Source: Bradyrhizobium iriomotense
Lineage (GTDB): Bacteria; Pseudomonadota; Alphaproteobacteria; Rhizobiales; Xanthobacteraceae
DNA length: 64,000 nt
Assembly (NCBI RefSeq): GCF_018130765.1
Contig: NZ_JAFCJZ010000008.1
Span: forward strand, 225,492-289,491
Reading direction: 5' to 3'
Shown here: positions 38,080-47,102 of the stretch, piece after piece
Layout of the letters: the number at the start of each line of letters is the position of its first letter
How positions within the stretch are numbered: the first letter of the stretch is position 1
Notes under the pieces: model-generated
What the model was told of the DNA's origin: nothing
The model's database searches: none
The model's input: the letters and a program-made list of their open reading frames with translations, nothing else
Made by a program: the position numbers and the translations under genes

Positions 38080-38793
38080 CTACAGGGCCAGATAACGCCG
38101 CCGGATCGCGTCATTGGCTTTCAGCTCGTCGATTCCGGCCGCATAGACGATCTGGCCCTTGTCGATCACCGTGGCGTGGCTCGCCAGCCCCAGGCAGAAA
38201 TGCATGTTCTGCTCGGCGATCAGCACGGTCGACCCGAGCTGGCGGAGCTGCCGCAAGAGCTCGCCGATCCGCTGCACGATGATCGGCGCGAGGCCTTCGC
38301 TCGGCTCATCCAGCAGCAGCAGCGCCGGATTACCCATCAGCGTGCGCGCGATCGCCAGCATCTGCTGCTCGCCGCCGGACAGGCGCCCCGCGATGCGATG
38401 GCGCAGCGGCTCCAAGAGCGGGAAGACCTCGTAGATGCGCTTGATCGGCCACTCGTCCTGGCCTTCCGGCCCCTTCTTGCGTCCGATGACGAGATTGTCC
38501 TCGACCGTGTGCTCCGGAAAGATCTGGCGATCCTCCGGCACGAAGCCGAGGCCGGCGCGCGCTATCGTATGCGGCTTCTGGCCGGAGATCACCGCGCCGC
38601 GCAGGCTCACCTTGCCGCGTCGCGGCGGCGCGAGGCCCATGATCGCCTTCATGGTCGTGGACTTGCCGGCGCCGTTGCGGCCGAGCAGCGCCATGGTCTC
38701 GCCCTGCCGCACCGAGAGGCCGACGCCGAACAGGATCTGGCTGGTGCCGTAGTAGACGTCGAGATCGGCGACTTCGATGACGGCGGCGCTCAT
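38080..38793 (-). CDS. livF: LIV-type ABC transporter ATP-binding protein LivF
   Basis: Cytoplasmic ATPase, 237 aa. Walker A GRNGAGKS (38-45), signature LSGGEQQML, Walker B LLLDEPSEGLAP and the LivF-type GLGFVPEDRQIFPEHTVEDN loop are all intact. It is the last gene of a livKHMGF operon and overlaps livG by 4 bp. Substrates of this class range from branched-chain amino acids to aromatic acids. The neighbouring acyl-CoA synthetase and monooxygenase favour an organic acid or ketone here. Confidence 0.9.
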   Translation of the reverse strand: MSAAVIEVADLDVYYGTSQILFGVGLSVRQGETMALLGRNGAGKSTTMKAIMGLAPPRRGKVSLRGAVISGQKPHTIARAGLGFVPEDRQIFPEHTVEDNLVIGRKKGPEGQDEWPIKRIYEVFPLLEPLRHRIAGRLSGGEQQMLAIARTLMGNPALLLLDEPSEGLAPIIVQRIGELLRQLRQLGSTVLIAEQNMHFCLGLASHATVIDKGQIVYAAGIDELKANDAIRRRYLAL

Positions 38794-39545
38794 GCGGCGG
38801 CTCCCGCATGCTCGGTGCCAAGATAAGCGTCGATCACCGCGCTGTTGTTGCGGATCTCGTCCGGCGTGCCGGTGGCGAGGATACGGCCGTAGCAGAGCAC
38901 GACGATCTTCGGGGCGATCTTGAACACGATATCCATGTCGTGCTCGATGAAGACGACGGTGATCTTCTGGCTCTCCCAGAGCTCACGCACCTTGTCGATC
39001 ATGCGCCAGCGCTCCTCCGGGCCCATGCCAGCGGTCGGCTCGTCCAGCAGCAGCACTTTTGGTTCGAGCACCAGTGCTAGCGCAATGTCGAGGAGCTTCT
39101 GGTCGCCGTGCGAGAGCGTGGCCGCCGTGCGATGGCGTTTGCCGGCGAGGCCTAGCAGCTCCATCACATGCTCGGCGCGGTCGCGCGTCTCGGGCAATGG
39201 AAAGCGCTTGTGCAGCACCGCGGAGGTGCGCTGGTCGGCGCTCACCGCGGCGAGCATGGTCTCCTGCACCGTCAGCGACTTGAAGATGCTGGCGACCTGG
39301 AAGGCCCGGCCGATGCCGTGGCGCACGATCTCCGGCGGCGAGCGGCCGGCAAGATCGACGCCATCCAGCAGCACCTGACCAGAGTCCGGCTTCAAGGCGC
39401 CAGTGATGAGATTGAAGAAGGTGCTCTTGCCTGCGCCGTTCGGACCGATCACCGCGGTGAGCGAGCCGTCGGGGAAATCCAGCGAGACATCATTGGTCGC
39501 CTTCACGCCGCCAAAGGATTTTGCGAGGTTGCGGATCTCAAGCAT
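38790..39545 (-). CDS. livG: LIV-type ABC transporter ATP-binding protein LivG
   Basis: Cytoplasmic ATPase, 251 aa. Walker A GPNGAGKS (34-41), signature LSHGDQKLLDIALAL (LivG style), Walker B VLLLDEPTAGMGPEE and the C-terminal DEIRNNSAVIDAYLG tail are all present. The ATG at 39545 comes 2 bp after the livM stop. Confidence 0.9.
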   Translation of the reverse strand: MLEIRNLAKSFGGVKATNDVSLDFPDGSLTAVIGPNGAGKSTFFNLITGALKPDSGQVLLDGVDLAGRSPPEIVRHGIGRAFQVASIFKSLTVQETMLAAVSADQRTSAVLHKRFPLPETRDRAEHVMELLGLAGKRHRTAATLSHGDQKLLDIALALVLEPKVLLLDEPTAGMGPEERWRMIDKVRELWESQKITVVFIEHDMDIVFKIAPKIVVLCYGRILATGTPDEIRNNSAVIDAYLGTEHAGAAA

Positions 39546-39547
39546 CG

Positions 39548-40567
39548 CTAGCGCCCTTCGCCTGTCTCGCGCCGGTGCGCGTACCATTCGGCGACGAAAT
39601 CCAAGAGGCCCTTGCGCAAGCCCAGCGCGAAGAACAGGATGACGATTCCGAGCACGATGCCATGGTACTCGGTGAAGCGCGTGACGGTGTCGTTGAGCAG
39701 CAGCAAGAGCACGGTGCCGACCATCGGGCCGAGGAAGGTCGAGACGCCGCCGAGCATGTTGATGAAGATGGCTTCGCCCGAGATGGTCCAATAAGCGAAC
39801 TCCGGATAGGCGCCGGAGACGAACAGCGCCATCACCATGCCGCCCATGGAGGCGAACAGCGCCGCCAGCACGAACACGGTGAGCTTGGCGCGCCAGACGT
39901 CGATGCCGAGAAAGCTCGCGCGCGCGGCATTGTCGCGGATCATGCGCAAGGTATAGCCGAACGGCGATTGCGCGATCTGGCGCATCGCCAGCAGGCCGAG
40001 AATCAAAAGCGCACAACTGGCGATATAGAGATGGATGTGGTTGGCCAGGTTGATGCCGAGGAAGGCGGGCCGCGGAATGCCGCCGCGCAGGCCCTGATCG
40101 CCGCCGGTGAAGGAGGCCCAGGACAAAATGGTCGAGTGGATCAGCATCTGGAAGGCGAGCGTAACGAAGGCGAAATAGATCTCCTTCAGCCGCACGCAGA
40201 TCGCGCCGATGATCGCCGCGACCACGGCGGTGATCGCCAGCGTCGCGACGAAGGCAACCGGAATGGGCACGCCGAGCTTCTGCATGATCAGGCCGAAGCT
40301 GTAGGCCCCAAGGCCAAAGAACATGCCGTGCCCGAACGAGGTCAGGCCGGTATAGCCGACCAAGAGATTGAGCGAGGTCGCGAACAGGCCATAGGCCGAG
40401 CAGCGGATGACGAAATCGAGCAGCGCCTTGCTGCCTGACAACAGCGGCAGGCTCGCCAGCACGGCGAAGGCGATCAGCGCGATCAGCACGTCGCGATAGC
40501 GCCTCAGCGCGGCGCCGCTGCGCGCCGGCGCCAGCGTTTGCGCGCGTCCGGCCTCGAGCTCGGTCAT
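39548..40567 (-). CDS. livM: LIV-type ABC transporter permease LivM
   Basis: Inner-membrane permease, 339 aa, with about eight to nine spans. It has the LivM segments ATSLNLLVGYTGLTSFGHGMFFGLGAY, LKEIYFAFVTLAFQML and ASFLGIDVWRAKL. It overlaps livH by 4 bp and is followed by livG. Confidence 0.9.
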   Translation of the reverse strand: MTELEAGRAQTLAPARSGAALRRYRDVLIALIAFAVLASLPLLSGSKALLDFVIRCSAYGLFATSLNLLVGYTGLTSFGHGMFFGLGAYSFGLIMQKLGVPIPVAFVATLAITAVVAAIIGAICVRLKEIYFAFVTLAFQMLIHSTILSWASFTGGDQGLRGGIPRPAFLGINLANHIHLYIASCALLILGLLAMRQIAQSPFGYTLRMIRDNAARASFLGIDVWRAKLTVFVLAALFASMGGMVMALFVSGAYPEFAYWTISGEAIFINMLGGVSTFLGPMVGTVLLLLLNDTVTRFTEYHGIVLGIVILFFALGLRKGLLDFVAEWYAHRRETGEGR

Positions 40568-41466
40568 GCCGCCTCCTTGCCGAACAGGCCGGTGGGTTTC
40601 GAGACCAGCACGATCACCATGAACAGGTACATCAGGCCTTCGGTGAAGAGCGGAAAGCCGAGCGAGCCGAACGAGCGGATGAGGCCGAGCAGCAGCGCGC
40701 CGATCAGCGCGCCCAGGATCGAGCCCATGCCGCCGATCACGGTGACGATGAAGGATTCGATCAGCACCGAGAATCCCATGCCGGGAGTCAGCGAGCGCAC
40801 GGGCGCAGCGAGCGCACCGGCAAGCCCCGCCAGCATGCCGCCGAGCGCGAACACGCCGCCAAAGATCAGGCCGGTGTTGATGCCGAGTGCAGACACCATG
40901 CCGGGATTATGCGCGGCCGCGCGGATCACCTTGCCGATGCGGCTGCGCGACAGGCCGATGCCGAGCACGATGGCCGCGACGAGCGCGACACTGATCAGCA
41001 GCAGGTAATAAGGCGGCACCACGCCGCCGGCGATGAACAGCGGCATCACCTGGAATGCGGACGGCATGCCCATCGCCTTGAACTCCGGCCCCCAGATGAT
41101 GCGCACGACATCGTCGAAGATCAGCACGAAGGCGTAGCAGACGAGGAGCTGCATCAGCACGTCCGCGCCGTAGACGCGGCTCATGAAGACGCGCTCGAAG
41201 ATCAGGCCGAGGATCGCGGTGCCCGCCGCACCCGCCAGCATCGCCAGCGCGAAGCTGCCCGTGAGCTGATAGGCGCTCATCGCAAAATAGGCGCCGAACA
41301 TATAGAAGGCGCCGTGGCTGAAATTGACGACCTTCAGCACGCCGAAGATCAGCGTCAGCCCGACTGCGACCAGGAACAGCAGCATGCCGATGATGAGGCC
41401 GCTGGTGGTTTGCGTCACCAGGCAGGCGGAGCTGGAGAGGCAGCCGGCAAGCGCATCGAGATCCAC
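40564..41466 (-). CDS. livH: LIV-type ABC transporter permease LivH
   Basis: Inner-membrane permease, about 300 aa with eight spans. It shows LTLIFGVLKVVNFSHGAFYMFGAY, GADVLMQLLVCYAFVLIFDD, NPGMVSALGINTGLIF and VIGGMGSILGALIGALLLG, all LivH-type. No ATG fits; the GTG at 41466, with GAAAG 7 bases upstream, gives MDLDALAGCL. A GTG eight codons earlier is the alternative. Confidence 0.88.
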   Translation of the reverse strand: MDLDALAGCLSSSACLVTQTTSGLIIGMLLFLVAVGLTLIFGVLKVVNFSHGAFYMFGAYFAMSAYQLTGSFALAMLAGAAGTAILGLIFERVFMSRVYGADVLMQLLVCYAFVLIFDDVVRIIWGPEFKAMGMPSAFQVMPLFIAGGVVPPYYLLLISVALVAAIVLGIGLSRSRIGKVIRAAAHNPGMVSALGINTGLIFGGVFALGGMLAGLAGALAAPVRSLTPGMGFSVLIESFIVTVIGGMGSILGALIGALLLGLIRSFGSLGFPLFTEGLMYLFMVIVLVSKPTGLFGKEAA

Positions 41467-41556
41467 GGGAGCACTTTCATTGCAGCGCACGAGGTGTGGC
41501 GCGGAAGACGAAACGAAAACGGCGGAGACGGTCGCCCGCCTCCGCCGCGCATCAGA

Positions 41557-42816
41557 TCAGGCGTAGCCCTTGCTCTTCTTCCACTCGGCTTCGAGCTCGA
41601 AGATGGTCTTCCAGTCGCCGGCCTTGACCTCGGGCACATAGGGCTCCTGCGGGATCGTGGTGCCCCAGCCGATGGCGTAGCCGACCAGCGTGTGGTCGTC
41701 GCCGCGCATCGTCACGGTGCCGTCGGCGCCGAACGGACATTTGATGGTGAGGCCCTTCAGCGCCTCCGCGATCTTCTTGCCGTCGGCGGAGTTCGCCTTC
41801 TTCGCAGCTTCCGCCATCAGCATGATGGCGGTGGCGTTCTCCCACGACCAGTTGGTCGGATATTCGTTGTACTTCGCCTTGTAGGCATCGCCCCAGGCGG
41901 CGTTTTCCGGCGTGGTCGGGAAGGTCTTGATGTAGCGGTTGCCGGAGTGGATGCCCTTGGGCAGGTTCTTCACCACGGTGAGCGCGGTGTAGTCGGCCAT
42001 GTTGACCGCGAACACCTCCATCTGGCCGAACATCGCGTAGATGTTGGCCTGGTCGATGTAGGAGGTGAGATCGCCGCCCCACAGGCAGGAATACAGCGCC
42101 TGCGGTTTGGCCTGCAGGATCTTGGTGACCACCTCGGTATAGTCAGGCTGAAACAGCTTCGGCCAGGACTCGCTGATGATCTCGACCTCAGGCGCAAAGC
42201 GCTTCAGGTACAGCGTGAACTCCGCCGTGGTGTCGCGGCCATAGGCATAGTCGGGCGAACAGGTCGCCCATTTCTTCAAGCCCTTCGCCTTGGCGATCGC
42301 CGCGGCATAGCTGCCGCCGACGATGGAATCGTGCACGCCCTGCCGCGCGGTGCGGAAGGCATTGGGAATGTGCTGCTTGGGGTCCGCGGTGAGCGCCGAG
42401 GTCTCCGAATTGGTGTGGATGCAGAACACGCCGAGATCGCGCGCGACTTCGTGCACTGCGAAGGCGCCGGAGGAGGCTTCGGCGTCGATCATCAGCTCGC
42501 AGCCGTCGGTGTTGACGAGCTCGCGCGCGACGCGGGCGGCTTCCTGCGGCTGGCCCTTGGAGTCGCGGATCACCATCTCGATCTGCCGGCCGGCAAGACC
42601 GCCGGCGGCGTTGACCTTCTCGACCTCGAGCATCACGGCATTGCGCGAGGACGTGCCGAGCTGCGCGACGCGCCCCGACAGAATTGTCGGCATGCCGATC
42701 TTGACGGTCTTGGCCTGGGCGCGCGCTACCCATGGCGCGGCAAATGTCATCGCACCGGCGCCCATCAGCGCCAGAGTTGAACGGCGGCTGATGCCCGGCG
42801 TGCGGGTTCTCGTCAT
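41557..42816 (-). CDS. LIV-type ABC transporter substrate-binding protein
   Basis: Periplasmic binding protein, 419 aa, Peripla_BP_6 fold. The N-terminus carries a Tat-like signal (SRRSTLALMGAG, cleaved after WVARAQA). It is followed by KIGMPTILSGRVAQLGTSSRN and GLAGRQIEMVIRDSKGQPQEAARVAREL. It is promoter-proximal in livKHMGF and divergent from the acyl-CoA synthetase. The specificity is not evident; its relatives often bind aromatic or amide compounds. Confidence 0.88.
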   Translation of the reverse strand: MTRTRTPGISRRSTLALMGAGAMTFAAPWVARAQAKTVKIGMPTILSGRVAQLGTSSRNAVMLEVEKVNAAGGLAGRQIEMVIRDSKGQPQEAARVARELVNTDGCELMIDAEASSGAFAVHEVARDLGVFCIHTNSETSALTADPKQHIPNAFRTARQGVHDSIVGGSYAAAIAKAKGLKKWATCSPDYAYGRDTTAEFTLYLKRFAPEVEIISESWPKLFQPDYTEVVTKILQAKPQALYSCLWGGDLTSYIDQANIYAMFGQMEVFAVNMADYTALTVVKNLPKGIHSGNRYIKTFPTTPENAAWGDAYKAKYNEYPTNWSWENATAIMLMAEAAKKANSADGKKIAEALKGLTIKCPFGADGTVTMRGDDHTLVGYAIGWGTTIPQEPYVPEVKAGDWKTIFELEAEWKKSKGYA

Positions 42817-42923
42817 TTTCCCCTCCCTCTTTCGGGTCGGCGTTTTCCTGGTCCCTTACCGGAGATCGTCTCGTCTCCGTGTTCCCAAGGATTTCAGAGG
42901 TAGGGGGTGACGTCAAGCCAAAG

Positions 42924-42946
42924 ATGAATTATGAGTCAGAATTCAT
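42924..42946. promoter_or_regulatory. 23-bp operator palindrome in the liv/acyl-CoA synthetase divergent promoter
   Basis: The arms ATGAATT and AATTCAT (42924-42930 and 42940-42946) are perfect complements, with an inner TGA-G-TCA. 20 of 22 positions around the central base are symmetric. It lies between two divergent operons, 108 bp before the binding-protein start and 44 bp before the synthetase ATG. The TetR regulator encoded downstream is the likely ligand. Confidence 0.75.
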
Positions 42947-42989
42947 AGGAGAGGAAACGAGGCCGGCAATTGGCCCGAAACCAACGAAA

Positions 42990-44483
42990 ATGATCAATCT
43001 GTCGAGCTTCATCGGCTTTCATGCCCGGCGCACGCCGGAGCGGCCCGCGCTGAAATATCGCGGCGAGGAGATTTCCTACGCGGCTTTCGACGCGCGCATC
43101 CGGAAAGCGGCCGGCTGGCTTGCCGCGGAAGGCATCGGCGCCGGCGATGTCGTGGCCGTGCTGATGAAGAACAGCGCGGCCTTTCTTGAGCTCGTTTTCG
43201 CTACCAGCCATCTCGGCGCGGTGTTTCTGCCGATCAATTTTCGTCTTTCGCGCGACGAGGTCGGTTACATCGCCGGCAATGCCGGCGCGCGCCTGCTGAT
43301 CGTCGATGAAGAGCTGGCGGCAAACGCAGCGGGCGCGAGGGTTGTCGTGCTCGACGAGGCCGCGCAGCAGAGCGTCAAGCATCTGGCAGGCGACGCGCCG
43401 CCCGCCTCCATGCATGTCCGTCAGCCATCCGACCTGATGCGGCTGATGTACACATCGGGCACGACCGACCGCCCCAAGGGCGTGATGCTCACTTACGATA
43501 ATTTCTACTGGAAGTCGGCCGACCAGACCATCGCGCTCGGCCTCAGTGCCGAGACGCGGCTTCTCGTCGTCGGCCCGCTCTATCACGTCGGCGCGCTCGA
43601 CCTGCCCGGCATCGCCGTGCTCTGGCATGGCGGCTTCATCCGCATCGAACGCAATTTCGAGCCTGAGACCGCGCTCGAGGCGATCGCGGAGGACAAGCTC
43701 AACGCCGCCTGGTTCGCGCCCGTGATGACCACGGCGATGCTCACCTGCCCTACCCGCGATCGCTACGACGTCTCCAGCCTGAAATGGGCGATCGGCGGCG
43801 GCGAGAAGACGCCGGAGCTGCGCATCCGTGCTTTCTCGGAGCTTTTTCGCAACGCGCGCTACATCGATGCCTATGGCCTCACCGAGACTGTCGGCGGCGA
43901 CACCTTCATGGAGGCCGGCCGCGAGATCGAGAAGATCGGCTCCACGGGCCGCGCCATCGCCCATGTCGAGATCGAGATCCGCGACGAGGACGGCAAGACG
44001 CTGCCGCCGAACGTCAACGGCGAGATCTGCCTGCGCGGTCCCAAGATCACGCGCGGCTATTGGAAGGATCCGGAGAAGACGGCCTCCGCCTTCTTCGGCG
44101 ACTGGTTCCGCAGCGGCGACGTCGGCTATCTCGACGACGAGGGCTTTCTGTACCTGACCGACCGCAAGAAGGACATGATCATCTCCGGCGGCGAGAACAT
44201 CGCTTCCTCAGAGGTCGAGCGCGTCATCTACGATTTGCCCGAGGTGCGCGAGGTCGCGGTGATTGGCCTCCGCGATGCGCGCTGGGGCGAGCGTCCCGTC
44301 GCGATCGTCGTGCTCGCTGAAGGCGCGCGCCTAGAGCTCCCTGCCCTCACCGAGCACTGCCGCGCGCGGCTGGCGAGCTTCAAGGTACCGAAACAGCTGA
44401 TCATCCGTGACAGCCTGCCGCGCAACCCAAGCGGAAAGATCCTCAAGCGCGTACTGCGCGCCGAGCTGGAGACGTCTGAATGA
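42990..44483 (+). CDS. Acyl-CoA synthetase (AMP-binding, class I adenylate-forming)
   Basis: Activates a carboxylic acid to its CoA thioester via an acyl-AMP, 497 aa. The P-loop-like motif YTSGTTDRPKG is at 154-164, and A5 AYGLTETVGG, A7 WFRSGDVGYLDDEGF, A8 DRKKDMIISGGENI and A10 PRNPSGKILKRVL are intact. The ATG at 42990 is preferred; an in-frame ATG at 42924 lies on the first bases of the operator palindrome. It overlaps the TetR gene by 4 bp. Within this cluster it probably activates an acid released from an ester or ketone. The chain type is unknown. Confidence 0.88.
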   Translation: MINLSSFIGFHARRTPERPALKYRGEEISYAAFDARIRKAAGWLAAEGIGAGDVVAVLMKNSAAFLELVFATSHLGAVFLPINFRLSRDEVGYIAGNAGARLLIVDEELAANAAGARVVVLDEAAQQSVKHLAGDAPPASMHVRQPSDLMRLMYTSGTTDRPKGVMLTYDNFYWKSADQTIALGLSAETRLLVVGPLYHVGALDLPGIAVLWHGGFIRIERNFEPETALEAIAEDKLNAAWFAPVMTTAMLTCPTRDRYDVSSLKWAIGGGEKTPELRIRAFSELFRNARYIDAYGLTETVGGDTFMEAGREIEKIGSTGRAIAHVEIEIRDEDGKTLPPNVNGEICLRGPKITRGYWKDPEKTASAFFGDWFRSGDVGYLDDEGFLYLTDRKKDMIISGGENIASSEVERVIYDLPEVREVAVIGLRDARWGERPVAIVVLAEGARLELPALTEHCRARLASFKVPKQLIIRDSLPRNPSGKILKRVLRAELETSE

Positions 44484-45121
44484 CGCAAGTGAACGCCAAG
44501 GTGACAAAGCTCAACCGCGTCGAGCGCAACGCCTGGACCAAGCAGAAGATCTTCGAGGCCGCCACGAAGGTCGTCGGCAAGCACGGCTATGCCGAAGCCT
44601 CCGTCGCCCGCATCACCGAACAAGCCGGCGTCGCGCAAGGCACCTTCTACAATCATTTCGAGAACCGCCAGGAGCTGCTCGACCAGCTGCTGCCCAAGAT
44701 CGGCCTCGACATGGTCGAGTTCATCCGCGCTCGCACCGGCAACGCGCACGCAGCGCGGCAGGAGATCGAGCGCTTCTCTGCCTTCTTCGACTTCATCCGC
44801 GAAGTCCCGGAATTCCTGCGCATCCTCAACGAGGCCGAATTTTTTGCCCCGATCGGCTACCAAAAACATCTCGACAACATCTCGGTCGCCTATGTCCGCA
44901 TCCTGCGCCGGGCCCGCCTTGCCGGCGCGATCGAGGATTACAGCGACGAGGAGTTCGAGGCGATCGTTCACATGCTGATGGGCGCACGCGGCTATCTCAG
45001 CCGCCGCTATTCCTATTCGGAAAGTGGCGTCACCGCCGTGCCCGACCACGTCATCTCCGCCTATCGCAAGCTGATGACGCGCGGCCTCTTCACTGCCTCC
45101 GGAGATCTGGACACGCCATGA
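44480..45121 (+). CDS. TetR/AcrR family transcriptional regulator
   Basis: Repressor-type regulator, 213 aa. The N-terminal HTH spans about 20-65 (ARITEQAGVAQGTFYNHFENRQELLDQLL). The C-terminal domain is helical with FFDFIREVPEFLRILNEAEFF. The start overlaps the synthetase stop, and its own stop overlaps the monooxygenase start (ATGA at both). The palindrome at 42924-42946 is its probable operator. A CoA thioester or the substrate ketone could be the inducer. Confidence 0.9.
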   Translation: MTQVNAKVTKLNRVERNAWTKQKIFEAATKVVGKHGYAEASVARITEQAGVAQGTFYNHFENRQELLDQLLPKIGLDMVEFIRARTGNAHAARQEIERFSAFFDFIREVPEFLRILNEAEFFAPIGYQKHLDNISVAYVRILRRARLAGAIEDYSDEEFEAIVHMLMGARGYLSRRYSYSESGVTAVPDHVISAYRKLMTRGLFTASGDLDTP

Positions 45122-47031
45122 ACATCGAATCTCCGCACAAGCCGCTCGACCTCGCCTCTGCTATCGCCGAAGGCGACATCCGCTGCCTGCTGATGGTGCT
45201 GGTTCACATGACCGGCGACGAGAAATGGCTCGAACCTCCGTACCTGCCCAAGCGCGACATCCGCCTCATTCCCGATCCCGATGCCGGCGTGCCCCGGGAG
45301 ATACAGGACGAGATCCGCGCCGCCGTGGTCAGGCTGTTTGCCGACGGCACGCCAAAGCCTGTCATCACCGATCCCGGCGACGGCCTGCTGCTGAGGATGA
45401 TGCGTGCCTGCCTCGGTGAGAACGTCGCGCCGGAATACGCGCCCCTGATGCGCGAGGAGATGGGTTTTGTGCCGCGCGAGGCGCGCTGGACGAGGCGTCC
45501 TTCCGACGACAAGCTCGCCGACCAGCATGTCCTCATCGTCGGCGCCGGCGTCTGCGCCATTGCGCTCGGCGTGGCGCTCGGGCATCTCGGCATCCCCTAT
45601 ACCATCGTCGAGAAGAACGACGAGCTCGGCGGCACCTGGTGGATCAACCGCTATCCCGGCTGTGGCGTCGATACGCCGAACCACTCCTACTCGTATTCGT
45701 TCGGCTCGCGCAACGCATGGACCCGCTATTTCTGCCAGCGCGAGGAGCTGCTCGGTTATCTGCTGAAGGTCGCCGAGGAATACGGTATCCGCAAGCATCT
45801 GCGCGTCAACACCGAGCTGACCTCATCGCGCTGGGATGAGGCTAAGCGGCGCTGGATCTCGACGCTGAAGACCAGGGACGGCGAAGAGACCTTTGAATCC
45901 ACCGCGCTGGTCAGCGCCATCGGCCAGCTCAACGATCCCTCCCGCGCCCGTTTCAAGGGAGAGGACAAGTTCAAGGGAACGATCCTGCATTCGGCGCTGT
46001 GGTCCGGCAATATCGACCTCGACGGCAAGCATGTCGCCGTGATCGGCACCGGCGCGACCTCGATGCAGCTGGTGCCGTCGATCGCCGGCCGCGTCGCCTC
46101 GGTCACGGTCTATCAGCGCAGCGCGCAATGGGCGCGGCCGGTGAAAGGCTATTCCGATCCGATCAGCGAGGGCGCGCGCTGGCTGCTCGCGCATCTGCCG
46201 TTCTATGTGCAATGGTACCGCTTCAACATGTTCTGGCGCTACGGCGACGGCCTGCTGCCGTTCCTGCGCAAGGACCCAGCCTGGCCGCACCCCGAGCGCG
46301 CCGTCAACAAGGGCAACGACCGGCATCGGCAGGAGCTGACCGACTTCATCCTGTCCGAATTGCAGGGGCGGCCCGACCTGATCGAAAAATGCGTGCCGAC
46401 CTACCCGCCCTACGGCAAGCGCATCCTGCTCGACAACAACTGGTTCAAGACATTGACGCGACCGAACGTCGAACTCGTCACCGACGCGATCGACCGTTTC
46501 GACGAGAGCGGCATCGTCACAGCCGATGGCAAGCAACGCCCAGCCGACATCATTGTCGTCGCCACCGGCTTCAAGGTGACGGAGATGGCCGCACGCCTCA
46601 ACATCAGCGGCCGCGGCGGCAAGGATTTGCGCGAGACCTGGGGCAACGACAATCCGACCGCGTTCCTCGGCCTCACCGTGCCTGATTTCCCCAACTTCTT
46701 CTGCATGCTCGGGCCGAACTCAGGGCCCGCGCATGGCGGCAGCGTCATTTTCCAGTCGGAATGCCAGAGCCGCTACATCTCGGCGTGTCTCGCCGGCATG
46801 ATCGAGAACGACGTTGCCGCCATCGATGTCCGCCCGGAGGTGCTCGACGATTATGTCCAGAGGGTCGATGCCGAGCACGAGGCGATGATCTGGACCCATC
46901 CGGGCATGACGACCTACTACCGCAATTCCAGCGGCCGCGTGTTTTCGGCGATGCCGTGGCGGTTCGTGGACTACTGGCGCATGACGCGCGACCCGGATCT
47001 GCGGCAGTACAGGCTGACGAAGGCCGATTGA
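45118..47031 (+). CDS. Flavin-containing Baeyer-Villiger monooxygenase (4-hydroxyacetophenone monooxygenase-like)
   Basis: FAD/NADPH-dependent monooxygenase, 637 aa. The FAD Rossmann motif GAGVCA is at 142-147, the type I BVMO fingerprint FKGTILHSALW (F-x-G-x3-H-x3-W) at 285-295 and the NADPH motif GTGATS at 310-315; the DIIVVATGFKV segment follows. The 135-residue N-terminal extension and total length match HAPMO, which turns aryl ketones into aryl esters. It is translationally coupled to TetR. A ketone-to-ester step followed by acid activation by the CoA synthetase is a reasonable inference. Confidence 0.88.
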   Translation: MNIESPHKPLDLASAIAEGDIRCLLMVLVHMTGDEKWLEPPYLPKRDIRLIPDPDAGVPREIQDEIRAAVVRLFADGTPKPVITDPGDGLLLRMMRACLGENVAPEYAPLMREEMGFVPREARWTRRPSDDKLADQHVLIVGAGVCAIALGVALGHLGIPYTIVEKNDELGGTWWINRYPGCGVDTPNHSYSYSFGSRNAWTRYFCQREELLGYLLKVAEEYGIRKHLRVNTELTSSRWDEAKRRWISTLKTRDGEETFESTALVSAIGQLNDPSRARFKGEDKFKGTILHSALWSGNIDLDGKHVAVIGTGATSMQLVPSIAGRVASVTVYQRSAQWARPVKGYSDPISEGARWLLAHLPFYVQWYRFNMFWRYGDGLLPFLRKDPAWPHPERAVNKGNDRHRQELTDFILSELQGRPDLIEKCVPTYPPYGKRILLDNNWFKTLTRPNVELVTDAIDRFDESGIVTADGKQRPADIIVVATGFKVTEMAARLNISGRGGKDLRETWGNDNPTAFLGLTVPDFPNFFCMLGPNSGPAHGGSVIFQSECQSRYISACLAGMIENDVAAIDVRPEVLDDYVQRVDAEHEAMIWTHPGMTTYYRNSSGRVFSAMPWRFVDYWRMTRDPDLRQYRLTKAD

Positions 47032-47048
47032 ATCGGAGCGGCATCGCT

Positions 47049-47102
47049 GGTGTGAGCAACCGGCAACATAGGTAACAGTTCAGACCGACGACATGGGTAA
47101 CA
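47049..47102 (+). repeat. Left terminal inverted repeat of the IS element
   Basis: 54 bases that match exactly the reverse complement of 48366-48419. Inside each arm ACATAGGTAACA and ACATGGGTAACA form an internal direct repeat, probably two transposase binding sites. Confidence 0.9.

Noticed and set aside
42924..42989. N-terminal extension of the acyl-CoA synthetase from the ATG at 42924
   Set aside because: Those codons coincide with the 23-bp operator palindrome and add no family similarity.
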